Part shown: piece after piece, positions 35,546 to 44,601 of the stretch
Position numbering within the stretch: position 1 is the stretch's first letter
Layout: each line of letters starts with the position of its first letter
Assembly (NCBI GenBank): GCA_964440915.1
Contig: CAYTTV010000002.1
Span: 1-64,000, forward strand
Origin: CAMPJM01 sp964440915
GTDB lineage: Bacteria > Bacteroidota > Bacteroidia > Cytophagales > Cyclobacteriaceae
DNA length: 64,000 nucleotides
Direction: 5' to 3'
Notes under the pieces: model-generated
The model's input: only the letters and a program-made list of their open reading frames with translations
Database searches by the model: none
What the model was told of the DNA's origin: nothing
Made by a program: the position numbers and the translations under genes

Positions 35546-36247
35546 ATGAGAGATATTGTTATTGCGATCGATGGATTTTCAGCCTGCGGCAAAAGCTCTA
35601 CAGCAAAAGCCGTAGCAGCGGTCCTCGGCTATAGTTATATTGACACAGGTGCCATGTATAGGGCAGTTACCTCTTATTTTATAGCGCATTATATAAGTCT
35701 GGATAACCATAAAGCCATCGAGCAGGCTTTGAAGGATATTCACATTGAATTCGTCTATAATCCTAAGAAAAACCATAGCGAGACTTTCTTGAATGGCTTG
35801 AATGTGGAGGCTGATATTAGGACCATGGAAGTTTCTAATCTGGTGAGTGAGGTAAGCGCCATAAGTGCCGTAAGGCACGCGCTGGTAGCACAGCAAAGAA
35901 AGCTGGGAAAGAAGAAGCGTGTAGTGATGGATGGCAGGGATATAGGCACGACCGTATTTCCTGAAGCGGAGCTTAAAATTTTCATGACTGCCGACTTCCA
36001 TATCCGTGCGGAAAGAAGACAGAAAGAGTTGCTTGAAAAGAATGTAATGATCGGATTGGAAGAAGTAGCGGAGAACCTTCAAAAGCGTGATGTTATCGAT
36101 ACTTCACGCAAGGAAAGCCCTCTGCGCAAGGCGCCTGATGCCATAGAGATAGACACCACCCATTTGACTTTTGAGGAACAGGTGGAAGAAATCCTTTATC
36201 TGACGGCAGGAAAAATGATTTGTGAACAAAAAGCAGCATATATATGA
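35546..36247 (+). CDS. cmk: Cytidylate kinase
   Basis: 233 residues. The P-loop GFSACGKSSTA lies at residues 10-20, followed by the NMP-binding block YIDTGAMYRAVT and the DGRDIGTTVFP segment; the lid region has RRQKELLEK. It phosphorylates CMP and dCMP. The stop overlaps the ispH start by 4 bases (ATGA type), so the two genes are translationally coupled; this cmk-ispH pairing is seen in other Bacteroidota as far as I recall. Confidence 0.94.
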   Translation: MRDIVIAIDGFSACGKSSTAKAVAAVLGYSYIDTGAMYRAVTSYFIAHYISLDNHKAIEQALKDIHIEFVYNPKKNHSETFLNGLNVEADIRTMEVSNLVSEVSAISAVRHALVAQQRKLGKKKRVVMDGRDIGTTVFPEAELKIFMTADFHIRAERRQKELLEKNVMIGLEEVAENLQKRDVIDTSRKESPLRKAPDAIEIDTTHLTFEEQVEEILYLTAGKMICEQKAAYI

Positions 36248-37143
36248 TAGCGGTAACGATAGATCAAAACTCTGGATATTGTTTTGGCGTTGAGTTTGCC
36301 ATTCAGATGGCTGAAGACGAGATAGAAAAGGGCGGCACATTATATTGCCTTGGTGACATTGTCCATAATGATATGGAAGTGGAGAGGCTGTATAAAAAAG
36401 GCCTTAGGATTATCACGAAAGAAGATCTTAAGAATCTTAGGGACTGCAAGGTGCTGATCAGGGCGCATGGAGAAGCACCAGAGACCTACAAAATTGCCAT
36501 TGAAAATAACATTGAGCTTGTGGATGCTTCTTGCCCCGTGGTATTAAAGCTTCAAAACAGGATCAAACATTCCTACGATAAGATGTCTTCCACAAACGGC
36601 CAAGTCGTGATATATGGACAAGATGGACATGCTGAAGTAAAAGGACTTGCAGGGCAAACCAAAGAAGAGGCCATCATTATCACTACGGAGGACGACCTCG
36701 ACCAGATAGACTTTTCGAGACCTGTGACCCTTTATAGCCAGACCACTAAGAGCACTAAAGGCTTCTATAAAATAAAAGAGATCATTGAAACTCGGATGCA
36801 GGAGGCAAAACTGGACCAAGAAGTAATTGCCTTTAACGCCAACGATAGCATTTGCCGCCAAGTATCCAACCGCGAGCCTCATCTGACCAAGTTTGCGCAA
36901 CAATACGACATTATTATTTTTGTGAGCGGGAAAAAAAGCTCGAATGGGAAAGCCTTATTCGGCGTCTGTAAAGGAGAAAATGAACGCAGTTACTTCGTGG
37001 AGAACGAAGCTGAAATCGATCTGAACTGGTTTGGGCCGAATGATACCGTAGGGATTTGCGGCGCAACCTCTACGCCGATGTGGCTAATGGAAAATGTATC
37101 AAAGCACATTCAGAAACTTAATGAACCAGACTTGCAAGGCTAA
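36244..37143 (+). CDS. ispH: 4-hydroxy-3-methylbut-2-enyl diphosphate reductase
   Basis: 299 residues. The three Fe-S cysteines are visible: C13 (SGYCFGVE), the Cys in VDASCPVV near residue 97, and the one in NDSICRQVSNRE near 200. Binding motifs RAHGEAP and TGATSTP-like GATSTPMW are present. It makes isopentenyl and dimethylallyl diphosphate, the last step of the non-mevalonate isoprenoid route. It overlaps cmk by 4 bases. Confidence 0.95.
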   Translation: MIAVTIDQNSGYCFGVEFAIQMAEDEIEKGGTLYCLGDIVHNDMEVERLYKKGLRIITKEDLKNLRDCKVLIRAHGEAPETYKIAIENNIELVDASCPVVLKLQNRIKHSYDKMSSTNGQVVIYGQDGHAEVKGLAGQTKEEAIIITTEDDLDQIDFSRPVTLYSQTTKSTKGFYKIKEIIETRMQEAKLDQEVIAFNANDSICRQVSNREPHLTKFAQQYDIIIFVSGKKSSNGKALFGVCKGENERSYFVENEAEIDLNWFGPNDTVGICGATSTPMWLMENVSKHIQKLNEPDLQG

Positions 37144-37265
37144 GAAGTGATAAGTGCTGACCAAAGCATTTGTTTTTACAGAGAGATGTTACATGAAGAA
37201 AATTAATATAAAAATATATGGCAAGTTTTAATAATTGATAAAGTTTTTATTCGATAAAAATTTAT

Positions 37266-37273
37266 TATTTTTG
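37266..37273 (+). promoter_or_regulatory. Possible -7 element of the nqr operon
   Basis: TATTTTTG matches TAnnTTTG and ends 38 bases before the nqrA ATG. The -33 region is only T-rich, without a clear TTG at the standard spacing. Confidence 0.45.
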
Positions 37274-37311
37274 CCCCGATTCGTGTTTAAATTCATTGCT
37301 AAACGATAAAA

Positions 37312-38673
37312 ATGTCAAAATTTGTAAAGCTAAAAAAGGGCTTTGATATCAGGTTGGTAGGAAAGGCTGATAAGAAAGTTGTCCCTGTAACGCCATCAGA
37401 AACTTATGTGCTGAAACCTACTGATTTTGTAGGAATGCAAAGTCCAAAATTGTTGGTACAGGAGGGAGATAAGGTGAAAGCTGGCACGCCTTTGTTATTT
37501 GATCGGAAAAACGAAGAGGTGCTATATACCTCTCCCGTTAGCGGAGAAGTAATAGAAATAAACAGGGGAGAGAAGAGAAAGCTGTTATCGGTAAAGATTT
37601 TAGCAGATAAGACAATTGAATACGTCGAATTTCCAAAATATTCGAATGCTGATATAGGTAGTCTAAGCAAGGAAGACATTGTTAATAATTTATTGAAAAG
37701 CGGGGCATGGGTCAACATCATACAAAGGCCATTCGGTATAGTCGCCAGCCCTCAAGACACCCCCAAATCTATTTTTATATCCACATTTGATACCCACCCT
37801 CTTGCTCCCGACAATGAATTTTTGCTGAAAGGTCAAGAGCAAAGCTTTCAAATAGGTATTAATATACTAAAAAAACTTACGTCTGGTATTGTCCATCTTG
37901 GCGTCGACGCAAATATAGAGACCTCTTCCTTCTTTGCTAATGTCAAGGACGTACAGATCAATAAAATATCAGGACCGCACCCTGCAGGCAATGTAGGAGT
38001 GCAGATTCACCATATAGATCCAGTAAACAAGGGGGAGGTGGTTTGGACCGTGAGCCCTTGGGGAGTAGCGCATATTGGCAAGCTGTTTTCTGAAGGGAAA
38101 TACGATGTCTCAAAAATCATAGCTTTGGTTGGTTCTGAAATTAAAAATCCACAGTATTATCAGGTAATTTCAGGCACCAGCATTAGCAAATTAGTAGCGC
38201 AAAATCTGAAATCTGATAATGTGCGGTATATTTCCGGTAACGTACTGACAGGAGAGAGGATTGAGAAAGATGGATACTTAGGCCATTACCACAATATGAT
38301 CACAGTAATCCCAGAAGGGAACTACTATGAGCTGCTTGGCTGGATCAAGCCTACTACAAGGTTAAGCTTTCATAGGGCTTTTGGGCTATTATCTTTCCTC
38401 AGCCCCAAGAAGGAGTATGTTTTAGATACCAATACAAGAGGAGAAGAGAGGGCATTTGTGATGACCGGTACTTTCGAAAGGGTACTCCCTATGGATATCT
38501 ACCCAACTCACTTGCTCAAAGCCATCCTTGCCCACGATTACGACGACATGGAAGCTTTAGGCATATATGAGGTAATAGAGGAAGATTTGGCGTTGTGCGA
38601 ATTTATAGATGTTTCCAAGCATGATGTGCAGGCCATTCTAAGAGATGGCCTCACTTTGATAAGAGAAGGATAG
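37312..38673 (+). CDS. nqrA: Na+-translocating NADH-quinone reductase subunit A
   Basis: 453 residues with no membrane helix, the peripheral quinone-proximal subunit of the Na+-NQR complex. Family blocks include KKGFDIRLVGKAD at the start, VQEGDKVKAGTPL, and HPAGNVGVQIHHIDPVNKG. Length matches NqrA of Vibrio (about 446). It begins the operon nqrA-B-C-D-E, which ends at a strong terminator at 42014-42057. Confidence 0.95.
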   Translation: MSKFVKLKKGFDIRLVGKADKKVVPVTPSETYVLKPTDFVGMQSPKLLVQEGDKVKAGTPLLFDRKNEEVLYTSPVSGEVIEINRGEKRKLLSVKILADKTIEYVEFPKYSNADIGSLSKEDIVNNLLKSGAWVNIIQRPFGIVASPQDTPKSIFISTFDTHPLAPDNEFLLKGQEQSFQIGINILKKLTSGIVHLGVDANIETSSFFANVKDVQINKISGPHPAGNVGVQIHHIDPVNKGEVVWTVSPWGVAHIGKLFSEGKYDVSKIIALVGSEIKNPQYYQVISGTSISKLVAQNLKSDNVRYISGNVLTGERIEKDGYLGHYHNMITVIPEGNYYELLGWIKPTTRLSFHRAFGLLSFLSPKKEYVLDTNTRGEERAFVMTGTFERVLPMDIYPTHLLKAILAHDYDDMEALGIYEVIEEDLALCEFIDVSKHDVQAILRDGLTLIREG

Positions 38674-38728
38674 GGCCTAACCCTGAATTGAAGATGTAGA
38701 TTGTATATAACGAAATAATTAAATACGG

Positions 38729-39922
38729 ATGAAAGCTTTAAGGGATTTGTTTGATAAACAAAAGCCGATGTTTGAGAAGGGAGGGAAGTTTGAAAAGTTC
38801 TACTACCTATTTGAAGCTGGGGAGACTTTTCTTTTCACACCCAATCAAACCGCCTCTCCAAAGGGAGTTCAAGTGCATGATGCTATAGACCTCAAAAGAT
38901 TGATGATGACTGTGGTGATAGCAATGTTGCCACCATTGTTGTTTGGAATGTGGAATGTAGGACATCAACACTTCTTGGCAGTAGGAGAGATGGCCACTTT
39001 CATGGATAAGTTTTTGTTAGGGGCCCAACTTGTATTGCCGATAGTTATTGTTGCTTATGCAGCAGGAGGTATTGTAGAAGCCATTTTTGCTGTAGTACGT
39101 AAGCACCCTATTAATGAAGGTTTTTTAGTGACGGGCATGCTCATTCCGCTCATATTACCCGTGACAATCCCTTTATGGCAGGTAGCTTTGGCTACCATAT
39201 TCGCCGTAATTATAGCGAAGGAGGTCTTTGGAGGAACTGGAATGAACGTGTTGAACGTTGCCATGACAGCAAGAGCTTTCTTGTATTTTGCTTATCCGTC
39301 TGATATGGCGGGAAGCATATGGACTTATTTAGGAGACAAAGAGCCTATTGAGGGGTATTCAGGTGCCACACCTCTGGCGATTGCTTATGAGACCTCAGCA
39401 GGAGGTACTGGATCTGTAGTAGAGGCACTTAATCAATCTTGGGTGCCCGGATTATATGATGTATGGAACATGTTCTGGGGTGCTATCCCTGGTTCTATTG
39501 GAGAGACATCCACTCTGATGTGCCTAATAGGGGCTGCAATATTAATCGTCGCAGGCGTGGGTAGTTGGAAAATTATCCTAAGTGTTTTTGCTGGTGCTTT
39601 TGCCACTGGTATTCTTTTCAACATGATAGGGGCAAATGAGTTTATGTTATTGCCCGCCTATTATCATTTGCTCATTGGTGGACTGGCACTAGGTGCCGTA
39701 TATATGGCAACTGATCCTGTAACGGCAACACATACCGAAACAGGGAAATGGATATATGGATTTCTAATAGGAGTGCTGACGGTACTGATAAGGGTATTTA
39801 ACCCTGCTTACCCCGAAGGCATTATGCTGGCGGTGCTATTGATGAACGTATTCGCACCACTTATTGATTATTACATAATAGAGGCTAACAAAAAAAGGAG
39901 ATTACAACGTGCAACAGTCTAA
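38729..39922 (+). CDS. nqrB: Na+-translocating NADH-quinone reductase subunit B
   Basis: 397 residues, about ten transmembrane helices. The flavinylation motif is visible as GYSGATPLAI, with the FMN-bearing Thr near residue 216. NqrB is the core membrane subunit that carries covalent FMN and riboflavin and takes part in Na+ transfer. It lies 55 bases after nqrA and overlaps nqrC by 14 bases. Confidence 0.95.
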   Translation: MKALRDLFDKQKPMFEKGGKFEKFYYLFEAGETFLFTPNQTASPKGVQVHDAIDLKRLMMTVVIAMLPPLLFGMWNVGHQHFLAVGEMATFMDKFLLGAQLVLPIVIVAYAAGGIVEAIFAVVRKHPINEGFLVTGMLIPLILPVTIPLWQVALATIFAVIIAKEVFGGTGMNVLNVAMTARAFLYFAYPSDMAGSIWTYLGDKEPIEGYSGATPLAIAYETSAGGTGSVVEALNQSWVPGLYDVWNMFWGAIPGSIGETSTLMCLIGAAILIVAGVGSWKIILSVFAGAFATGILFNMIGANEFMLLPAYYHLLIGGLALGAVYMATDPVTATHTETGKWIYGFLIGVLTVLIRVFNPAYPEGIMLAVLLMNVFAPLIDYYIIEANKKRRLQRATV

Positions 39923-40676
39923 TTCATACATTATTATATTTTCAGTTGTTCTAACAGTCCTTTTAGGAGGCTTGTTAGCACTTGCAGCCGTAGGGCTTGG
40001 GCCTATACAACAAGTGCAGATCGATATTGATACCCGTAGAAGCATATTAAATGCTGTTATGGATGTTAGTCAAATCGAGAAAGCAGATATTACCAGTGTT
40101 TATGAGCAAAAGATAGAATCAATTGTTGTAAACCGAGCAGGTGATATTATCGATACGGATGAAGAAGGAAACCCTCTAATAGCAGAGAAAGTAGATATCG
40201 CCAAGCAATTTAGGATTGCGCCTGACGATAGATTATATCCCGTCTTCCAATTTATGAGTGAAAGTAACCCTGATGAAGTAGAAGCCTATATTATACCCGT
40301 ATATGGAAACGGGCTATGGGATAATATTTGGGGATACGTGGCCTTAGAAAAAGATCTTGCAACGATTAGAGGAGTAGTTCTTGACCACGCTGGAGAAACG
40401 CCAGGGTTGGGCGCTAGAATAACTTCTGTAGAAGTACAGCGTAGATTTGCTGGCAAGAAGATATATAACGATATAGGAGAATTGGTGGCGGTAACGATGA
40501 TGAAGGGTGAGACGGGAGATCCAAGTATATACAATGCCAATCAAGTAGATGGAATTTCAGGTTCTACTATCACGGCAAACGGTGTAAATAACATGCTTAA
40601 GAATTACCTGAACTATTATGAAGGGTACTTCAATAAAGTTAAAGGTGAAGTTACACAGGCCGCTGCCAACTTGTAA
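39909..40676 (+). CDS. nqrC: Na+-translocating NADH-quinone reductase subunit C, GTG start
   Basis: 255 residues. An N-terminal anchor helix (IIIFSVVLTVLLGGLLAL) precedes a periplasmic FMN domain. The flavinylation motif is DGISGSTITANGV, with the modified Thr near residue 220. The start is a GTG at 39909 inside the nqrB end (14-base overlap); the first ATG in this frame lies within the soluble domain, past the anchor helix. Confidence 0.93.
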   Translation: MQQSNSYIIIFSVVLTVLLGGLLALAAVGLGPIQQVQIDIDTRRSILNAVMDVSQIEKADITSVYEQKIESIVVNRAGDIIDTDEEGNPLIAEKVDIAKQFRIAPDDRLYPVFQFMSESNPDEVEAYIIPVYGNGLWDNIWGYVALEKDLATIRGVVLDHAGETPGLGARITSVEVQRRFAGKKIYNDIGELVAVTMMKGETGDPSIYNANQVDGISGSTITANGVNNMLKNYLNYYEGYFNKVKGEVTQAAANL

Positions 40677-40708
40677 ATGTGTGAAATAAGGGCTTAAAAA
40701 CTAAGATT

Positions 40709-41374
40709 ATGAGTACTGAAACTATAGAAGCACCGAAGGTTAAAAAATCTGAAGGGCTTTTTTCAAAAAGAAGAAAGAAATTTGTTATTGATCCCCTTGG
40801 TGATGATAACCCTATAACCATACAGATTTTGGGGATTTGTTCAGCTTTGGCGGTTACAGCACAGATGGAGCCTACTTTAGTAATGTCCATCTCTGTTATT
40901 GTAGTAATTGCCTTTTCAAATTTGGTAATTTCCAGCCTTAGGAATGTAATTCCTAATAGGATTAGAATTATTGTAATGTTGGCTGTGATTTCTGCTTTGG
41001 TGGGACTAGTTGACCAAGTATTGAAAGCCTACATGTACGAAATATCAAAAGTTGTGGGTGTCTATGTAGGTTTGATTATCACCAATTGTATTGTTATGGG
41101 AAGGTTAGAGGCTTTTGCTATGGGCAATAAGCCTTATGATTCTTTCCTAGATGGATTGGGTAACGGTTTTGGCTATGCATGGGTGATATTAGCAGTGGCT
41201 TTCTTTAGAGAGCTTTTGGGTTCTGGCTCTCTGTTTGGCTTTAAGGTTTTTGAAGCCATTGGTATTGAGAACTTTCCTAATAATGGCTTGATGGTGACTC
41301 CTATAGGGGCTTTTATGGTTCTTGGGATAATTATCTGGGTTCAAAGAATGAAAACAGGATACGTAGAACATTAA
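40709..41374 (+). CDS. nqrD: Na+-translocating NADH-quinone reductase subunit D
   Basis: 221 residues, about six transmembrane helices after a basic cytoplasmic start. The family blocks DPLGDDNPITIQILGICSAL-type start, ITNCIVMGRLEAFAM and FFRELLGSGSLFG are present. With NqrE it forms the membrane pair that holds the intramembrane 2Fe-2S centre (one Cys here in GICSALAV, another in ITNCIVMG). It is 32 bases after nqrC. Confidence 0.95.
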   Translation: MSTETIEAPKVKKSEGLFSKRRKKFVIDPLGDDNPITIQILGICSALAVTAQMEPTLVMSISVIVVIAFSNLVISSLRNVIPNRIRIIVMLAVISALVGLVDQVLKAYMYEISKVVGVYVGLIITNCIVMGRLEAFAMGNKPYDSFLDGLGNGFGYAWVILAVAFFRELLGSGSLFGFKVFEAIGIENFPNNGLMVTPIGAFMVLGIIIWVQRMKTGYVEH

Positions 41375-41386
41375 ATAAGAAATAGA

Positions 41387-41998
41387 ATGGATCTGATTAG
41401 TCTAGGAATTAAATCAATATTTATAGAGAACATGATATTTGCCTATTTCTTAGGTATGTGTTCGTTCTTGGCCGTTTCCAAAAAGGTGCCAACAGCAGTT
41501 GGACTTGGTGCAGCAGTAATTTTCGTACTTACAATTACTGTTCCTGTAAATTGGCTTTTGCAAGAATACGTACTCAAGGAGGGAGCTTTAACTTGGGTAA
41601 GCGCTAGCTTCGCCACGATAGATTTGAGCTTTTTGCAGTTTATCATGTTTATCGCCATTATTGCTGCCATTGTGCAATTAGTAGAAATGATCATTGAAAA
41701 ATTTTCGCCTACTTTGTATGGATCGCTTGGAATCTTTCTTCCGCTTATAGCTGTAAACTGTGCCATACTTGGAGGAGCATTATTCATGGTTCAAAGAGAT
41801 TATACTTTTCCTGAATCAGTGGTATATGGTTTTGGTTCTGGAATAGGGTGGTTGTTGGCTATTGTGGCACTTGCTGCAATTCGCGAAAGACTCAGATATT
41901 CCAATGTGCCAGATGGTCTTAAGGGTCTGGGTATAACGATGCTTATTACAGGGCTAATGGGCATTGCTTTCATGTCATTTATGGGCATATCGCTCTAA
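41387..41998 (+). CDS. nqrE: Na+-translocating NADH-quinone reductase subunit E
   Basis: 203 residues, about six transmembrane helices, homologous to NqrD in inverted topology. Family cysteines lie in LGMCSFLAVSKK and AVNCAILGG, the expected partners for the shared 2Fe-2S centre. It is 12 bases after nqrD. The usual next gene, nqrF (the NADH-oxidising FAD/2Fe-2S subunit), is absent: a strong terminator and a DUF502 gene follow. Confidence 0.95.
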   Translation: MDLISLGIKSIFIENMIFAYFLGMCSFLAVSKKVPTAVGLGAAVIFVLTITVPVNWLLQEYVLKEGALTWVSASFATIDLSFLQFIMFIAIIAAIVQLVEMIIEKFSPTLYGSLGIFLPLIAVNCAILGGALFMVQRDYTFPESVVYGFGSGIGWLLAIVALAAIRERLRYSNVPDGLKGLGITMLITGLMGIAFMSFMGISL

Positions 41999-42013
41999 GA
42001 TTCGAATATAGTT

Positions 42014-42057
42014 TTAAACAATAAAGGCTTTGCTACGGCAAGGCCTTTATTGTTTAA
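42014..42057 (+). terminator. Strong terminator ending the nqrABCDE operon
   Basis: A perfect 15-bp stem (42014-42028 with 42043-42057) extended inward by five more pairs (one a wobble) to a C(TACG)G tetraloop, a UNCG-type loop. The right arm ends CTTTATTGTTTAA. It starts 16 bases after the nqrE stop. Confidence 0.85.
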
Positions 42058-42114
42058 AGACAAAATGCCAAAAGACATAAAGCAGTCCAGTACTAACCTT
42101 GTTATTATCTATAG

Positions 42115-42122
42115 TAAATTTG
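42115..42122 (+). promoter_or_regulatory. Possible -7 element of the DUF502 gene
   Basis: TAAATTTG matches TAnnTTTG, 82 bases upstream of the ATG at 42205; no -33 TTG at the right distance. Confidence 0.3.
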
Positions 42123-42204
42123 TGGTAAATAGCGGCATATTTCGAACACTAGAAGTTTCAAATCTTACCCTATAACTTGATCACTTTTAATATAAATCAA
42201 TACT

Positions 42205-42822
42205 ATGAGCTCAATTACTTTTAGGCGTTTACTCAACTATTTCCTCAGAGGCCTACTTTTTTTAGTTCCTGTAGCCCTTACATTGTACATATTGGTAGTA
42301 TGTATTCAGTGGCTCGATAGCCTAATACCGGTAAATGTGCCCGGATTAGGATTGATTTTTATTCTGGTTGGTGTTACTTTGTTTGGTTACTTGGGGTCTA
42401 CCCTATTGATCAAGCCTTTCTTTGATTTTCTAGAAGAGCTTTTAGAAAAAGTGCCTTTTGTAAACCTGATCTATACTTCCATTAAGGATTTGATCGAAGC
42501 TTTTGTGGGGGATAAGAAAAAATTCAATCAGGCCGTTGTGGTCGATCTGGGTGAGGGAGTTCAAAAGCTGGGATTCATCACACAACCAAGCCTGGATCAT
42601 ATTGGTCTGCCTGGGAAGGTCGCTGTTTATTGCCCCCATTCTTACAATTTTTCAGGCAACCTTTTTGTAGTGCCTAGAGAAAGTGTAAAGCCCATTCATA
42701 ACGTTGCAAGTTCTGACTTTATGAAATTTGTTGTTTCAGGCGGCGTATCGGGCTTGCCTTCGGCTGAGGAGATAGAATTGATTATAGAAGCCAAAAGCAT
42801 CACGCCCAGCGATGAAAAATAG
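42205..42822 (+). CDS. DUF502 family membrane protein
   Basis: 205 residues. Two transmembrane helices near the N-terminus (residues ~12-35 and ~47-70) are followed by a soluble domain with the family blocks VPFVNLIYTSIKDLI, VVVDLGEGVQKLGFIT, and a proline-poor loop before VFVVP-like LFVVPRESV. DUF502 proteins are widespread in bacteria and of unknown function. It is its own unit, bounded by the nqr terminator and a hairpin at 42918-42946. Confidence 0.85.
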   Translation: MSSITFRRLLNYFLRGLLFLVPVALTLYILVVCIQWLDSLIPVNVPGLGLIFILVGVTLFGYLGSTLLIKPFFDFLEELLEKVPFVNLIYTSIKDLIEAFVGDKKKFNQAVVVDLGEGVQKLGFITQPSLDHIGLPGKVAVYCPHSYNFSGNLFVVPRESVKPIHNVASSDFMKFVVSGGVSGLPSAEEIELIIEAKSITPSDEK

Positions 42823-42917
42823 ACCTACCTGTTTCAGTAATGAAATTTATGGATAGTGATCGTGATCTTTGATGCTTTGAGATAAAGCCAGTCAATATTA
42901 TAACTTTAAAAATACAA

Positions 42918-42946
42918 AGGCTGGCAATATAGCATATTGCCAGCCT
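42918..42946. terminator. Hairpin terminator after the DUF502 gene
   Basis: A perfect 13-bp stem, AGGCTGGCAATAT with ATATTGCCAGCCT, and a 3-base loop, with A/T-rich flanks on both sides. It lies between convergent genes and can serve both. Confidence 0.75.
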
Positions 42947-42974
42947 CTTATCTTATTTTATCTGTGCAAAAAAA

Positions 42975-43115
42975 TCAGTCCACTAGAAATCGTTCTTTGA
43001 TTTCTTCATAACTGGGAGCATTCTTTTTGAACAGTAGCCAAAAAAGATAGCCCGCCAACACAAAGCTCCCTATCAGGAGTAAACATAAAATAAGGATTTG
43101 TTGTAAGATGATCAT
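42975..43115 (-). CDS. 46-residue single-pass membrane protein
   Basis: ATG at 43115, stop TGA at 42975-42977. The protein starts with a strongly hydrophobic stretch of about 28 residues (MIILQQILILCLLLIGSF and on to a Trp-Leu-Leu-Phe end), followed by KKNAPSYEEIKERFLVD, a basic then acidic amphipathic tail. This is the layout of small membrane-anchored regulators or of respiratory accessory peptides. It lies between two hairpin-bounded units and shows no family I can name. Being under 60 codons it is easily missed. Confidence 0.6.
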   Translation of the reverse strand: MIILQQILILCLLLIGSFVLAGYLFWLLFKKNAPSYEEIKERFLVD

Positions 43116-43351
43116 AATGAGTTTGTTTGGTTAAAAAATAAACCTACAGTATGTAAGTTTTTAATAGTTGTACGCTCTTTTGAAGTTCTATTATTTCCTG
43201 TTGATGTAATAACTCAGAGCAAAATTACATAAAAAATTAAATATAATAGCTATTTATTTATATTTTACTAGAAAAAAAGTTAACAAGTATCTTAAACTGC
43301 TTTTATAATGAAAAGGTTTCATCTAACCAAGATGAATTTTTGATGTATGTT

Positions 43352-43801
43352 TTAGTTAGAGTTGTTTAGCTTTTTTGAAACTTGTTTCTTGCGTAAATAT
43401 TCGAATACCTTATGATATTCGGTGTTTTCCTGGTTGGCCAATCCTACTTTCTCTTTTTCGAAGACAAGAGTTAATTGCTTGAAAACTGTTCCTTGTGTTT
43501 TGATGATGGTTTCTTCCCAATGAACCAATTGTTTCATATTATACTTCCTTGTTCTAAACAATAGCGGATACCTTACGGTCATTTGACCTTTGCCAAGGTT
43601 TACTATTTTAAATGTGCGCGCGACTTTAATACTTACGCTTATAGCAATGGGCGTGATGATGATAAGAATGGCATACTGGTACCAAAACTTTTCTTCATGA
43701 GAAACATATTGGAATATTGTATAACCGAGGAGTGAATAACAGATAATTAAAAACATGCATAGCGCAAATACGGTATTTCCTTTGGGCTTTGATACAATCA
43801 T
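43352..43801 (-). CDS. Two-helix membrane protein of unknown function
   Basis: 149 residues. Two hydrophobic helices (TVFALCMFLIICYSLLGY and YQYAILIIITPIAISVSI) form an N-terminal hairpin. A soluble C-terminal part of mixed beta strands follows (FKIVNLGKGQMTVRYPLLF, YNMKQLVHWEET) that resembles the small PH-like domains seen after such hairpins. That resemblance is by eye only. It lies 29 bases before the AcpH-like gene's stop, read on the same strand, so the two may be co-transcribed. Confidence 0.6.
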   Translation of the reverse strand: MIVSKPKGNTVFALCMFLIICYSLLGYTIFQYVSHEEKFWYQYAILIIITPIAISVSIKVARTFKIVNLGKGQMTVRYPLLFRTRKYNMKQLVHWEETIIKTQGTVFKQLTLVFEKEKVGLANQENTEYHKVFEYLRKKQVSKKLNNSN

Positions 43802-43830
43802 AGTTGTTTAATATATATCGAACTACAAAA

Positions 43831-44418
43831 CTAATCAATGTTGGTCATGAATTCTTGGCAATGCGTATTCAATAATGGGAAGAAGGTGCGGAATTCTTCC
43901 TCTAGTGCATCGTAGTGTTTTTTTAACTGGATAGGGGCATTGGCCATGTTTGATTTGAATTTAGTTCGTTGTGCCATTCCTTTACATACTTTTTCAATGC
44001 CTTCAAGGTGCATATAGCTTACCAACCAGTTGTCTCGAATCATATACGGGAGCATAAATTGTGCATCAGGTGGCATCCAATGTGCGTTTTTTTGCAAGGT
44101 TTTATAAGTGGCATTTGCAAAGTCATGAAGGGGTGTAGAGCAGTAATCCCACCAATTGGCAGCAAGAAAGTGATCATAGAATATATCTATTACTACGCCA
44201 CTGTAATGACCTTGGGATGCGCGGAGTTTGTCTTTGCTCTGCGTAACTATCGGGTGGCTGTCTGTGAAAAAGTCGATTTCTCTATGCAAAAGTATGCCCC
44301 TCTGAACATCTTTAGCGTAGTTTTCAAACTGCTTGCCTTTTACAAAGTCTCCTATAAAGTTTCCAAATAATACAGCAGTGGTGTTGCCTGAAAGGTATAT
44401 ATGGGACAAGAAGTTCAT
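43831..44418 (-). CDS. acpH: Acyl carrier protein phosphodiesterase-like protein (AcpH family)
   Basis: 195 residues, starting MNFLSHIYLSGN as AcpH does. Family blocks include GNFIGDFVKGK, LLHREIDFFTDSHP and VVIDIFYDHFLA, which supply histidines and aspartates of the HD-like metal site. AcpH removes the phosphopantetheine arm from acyl carrier protein; many Bacteroidota homologues are untested, so the exact substrate is inferred. It is followed on the same strand by the two-helix membrane protein. Confidence 0.85.
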   Translation of the reverse strand: MNFLSHIYLSGNTTAVLFGNFIGDFVKGKQFENYAKDVQRGILLHREIDFFTDSHPIVTQSKDKLRASQGHYSGVVIDIFYDHFLAANWWDYCSTPLHDFANATYKTLQKNAHWMPPDAQFMLPYMIRDNWLVSYMHLEGIEKVCKGMAQRTKFKSNMANAPIQLKKHYDALEEEFRTFFPLLNTHCQEFMTNID

Positions 44419-44601
44419 AAGGAGGGTAATCTGTGTATTTGGTAGATGTTATATATAGCCATAGCTTTGTAATCAAAGTTAAGGATTTTGTGGCAGTATT
44501 GTTTGGTTTTTGAAACCTGGGGATTAACTTGAAAGCGACTAAAGAACAATGAGTACCCTTTAAGGTTTCTTAGGGGCTATATACAGCGTAAAAATGAGTT
44601 T

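Noticed and set aside
35579..36082. Minus-strand frame of 167 codons
   Set aside because: Antisense to cmk; shadow frame without family features.
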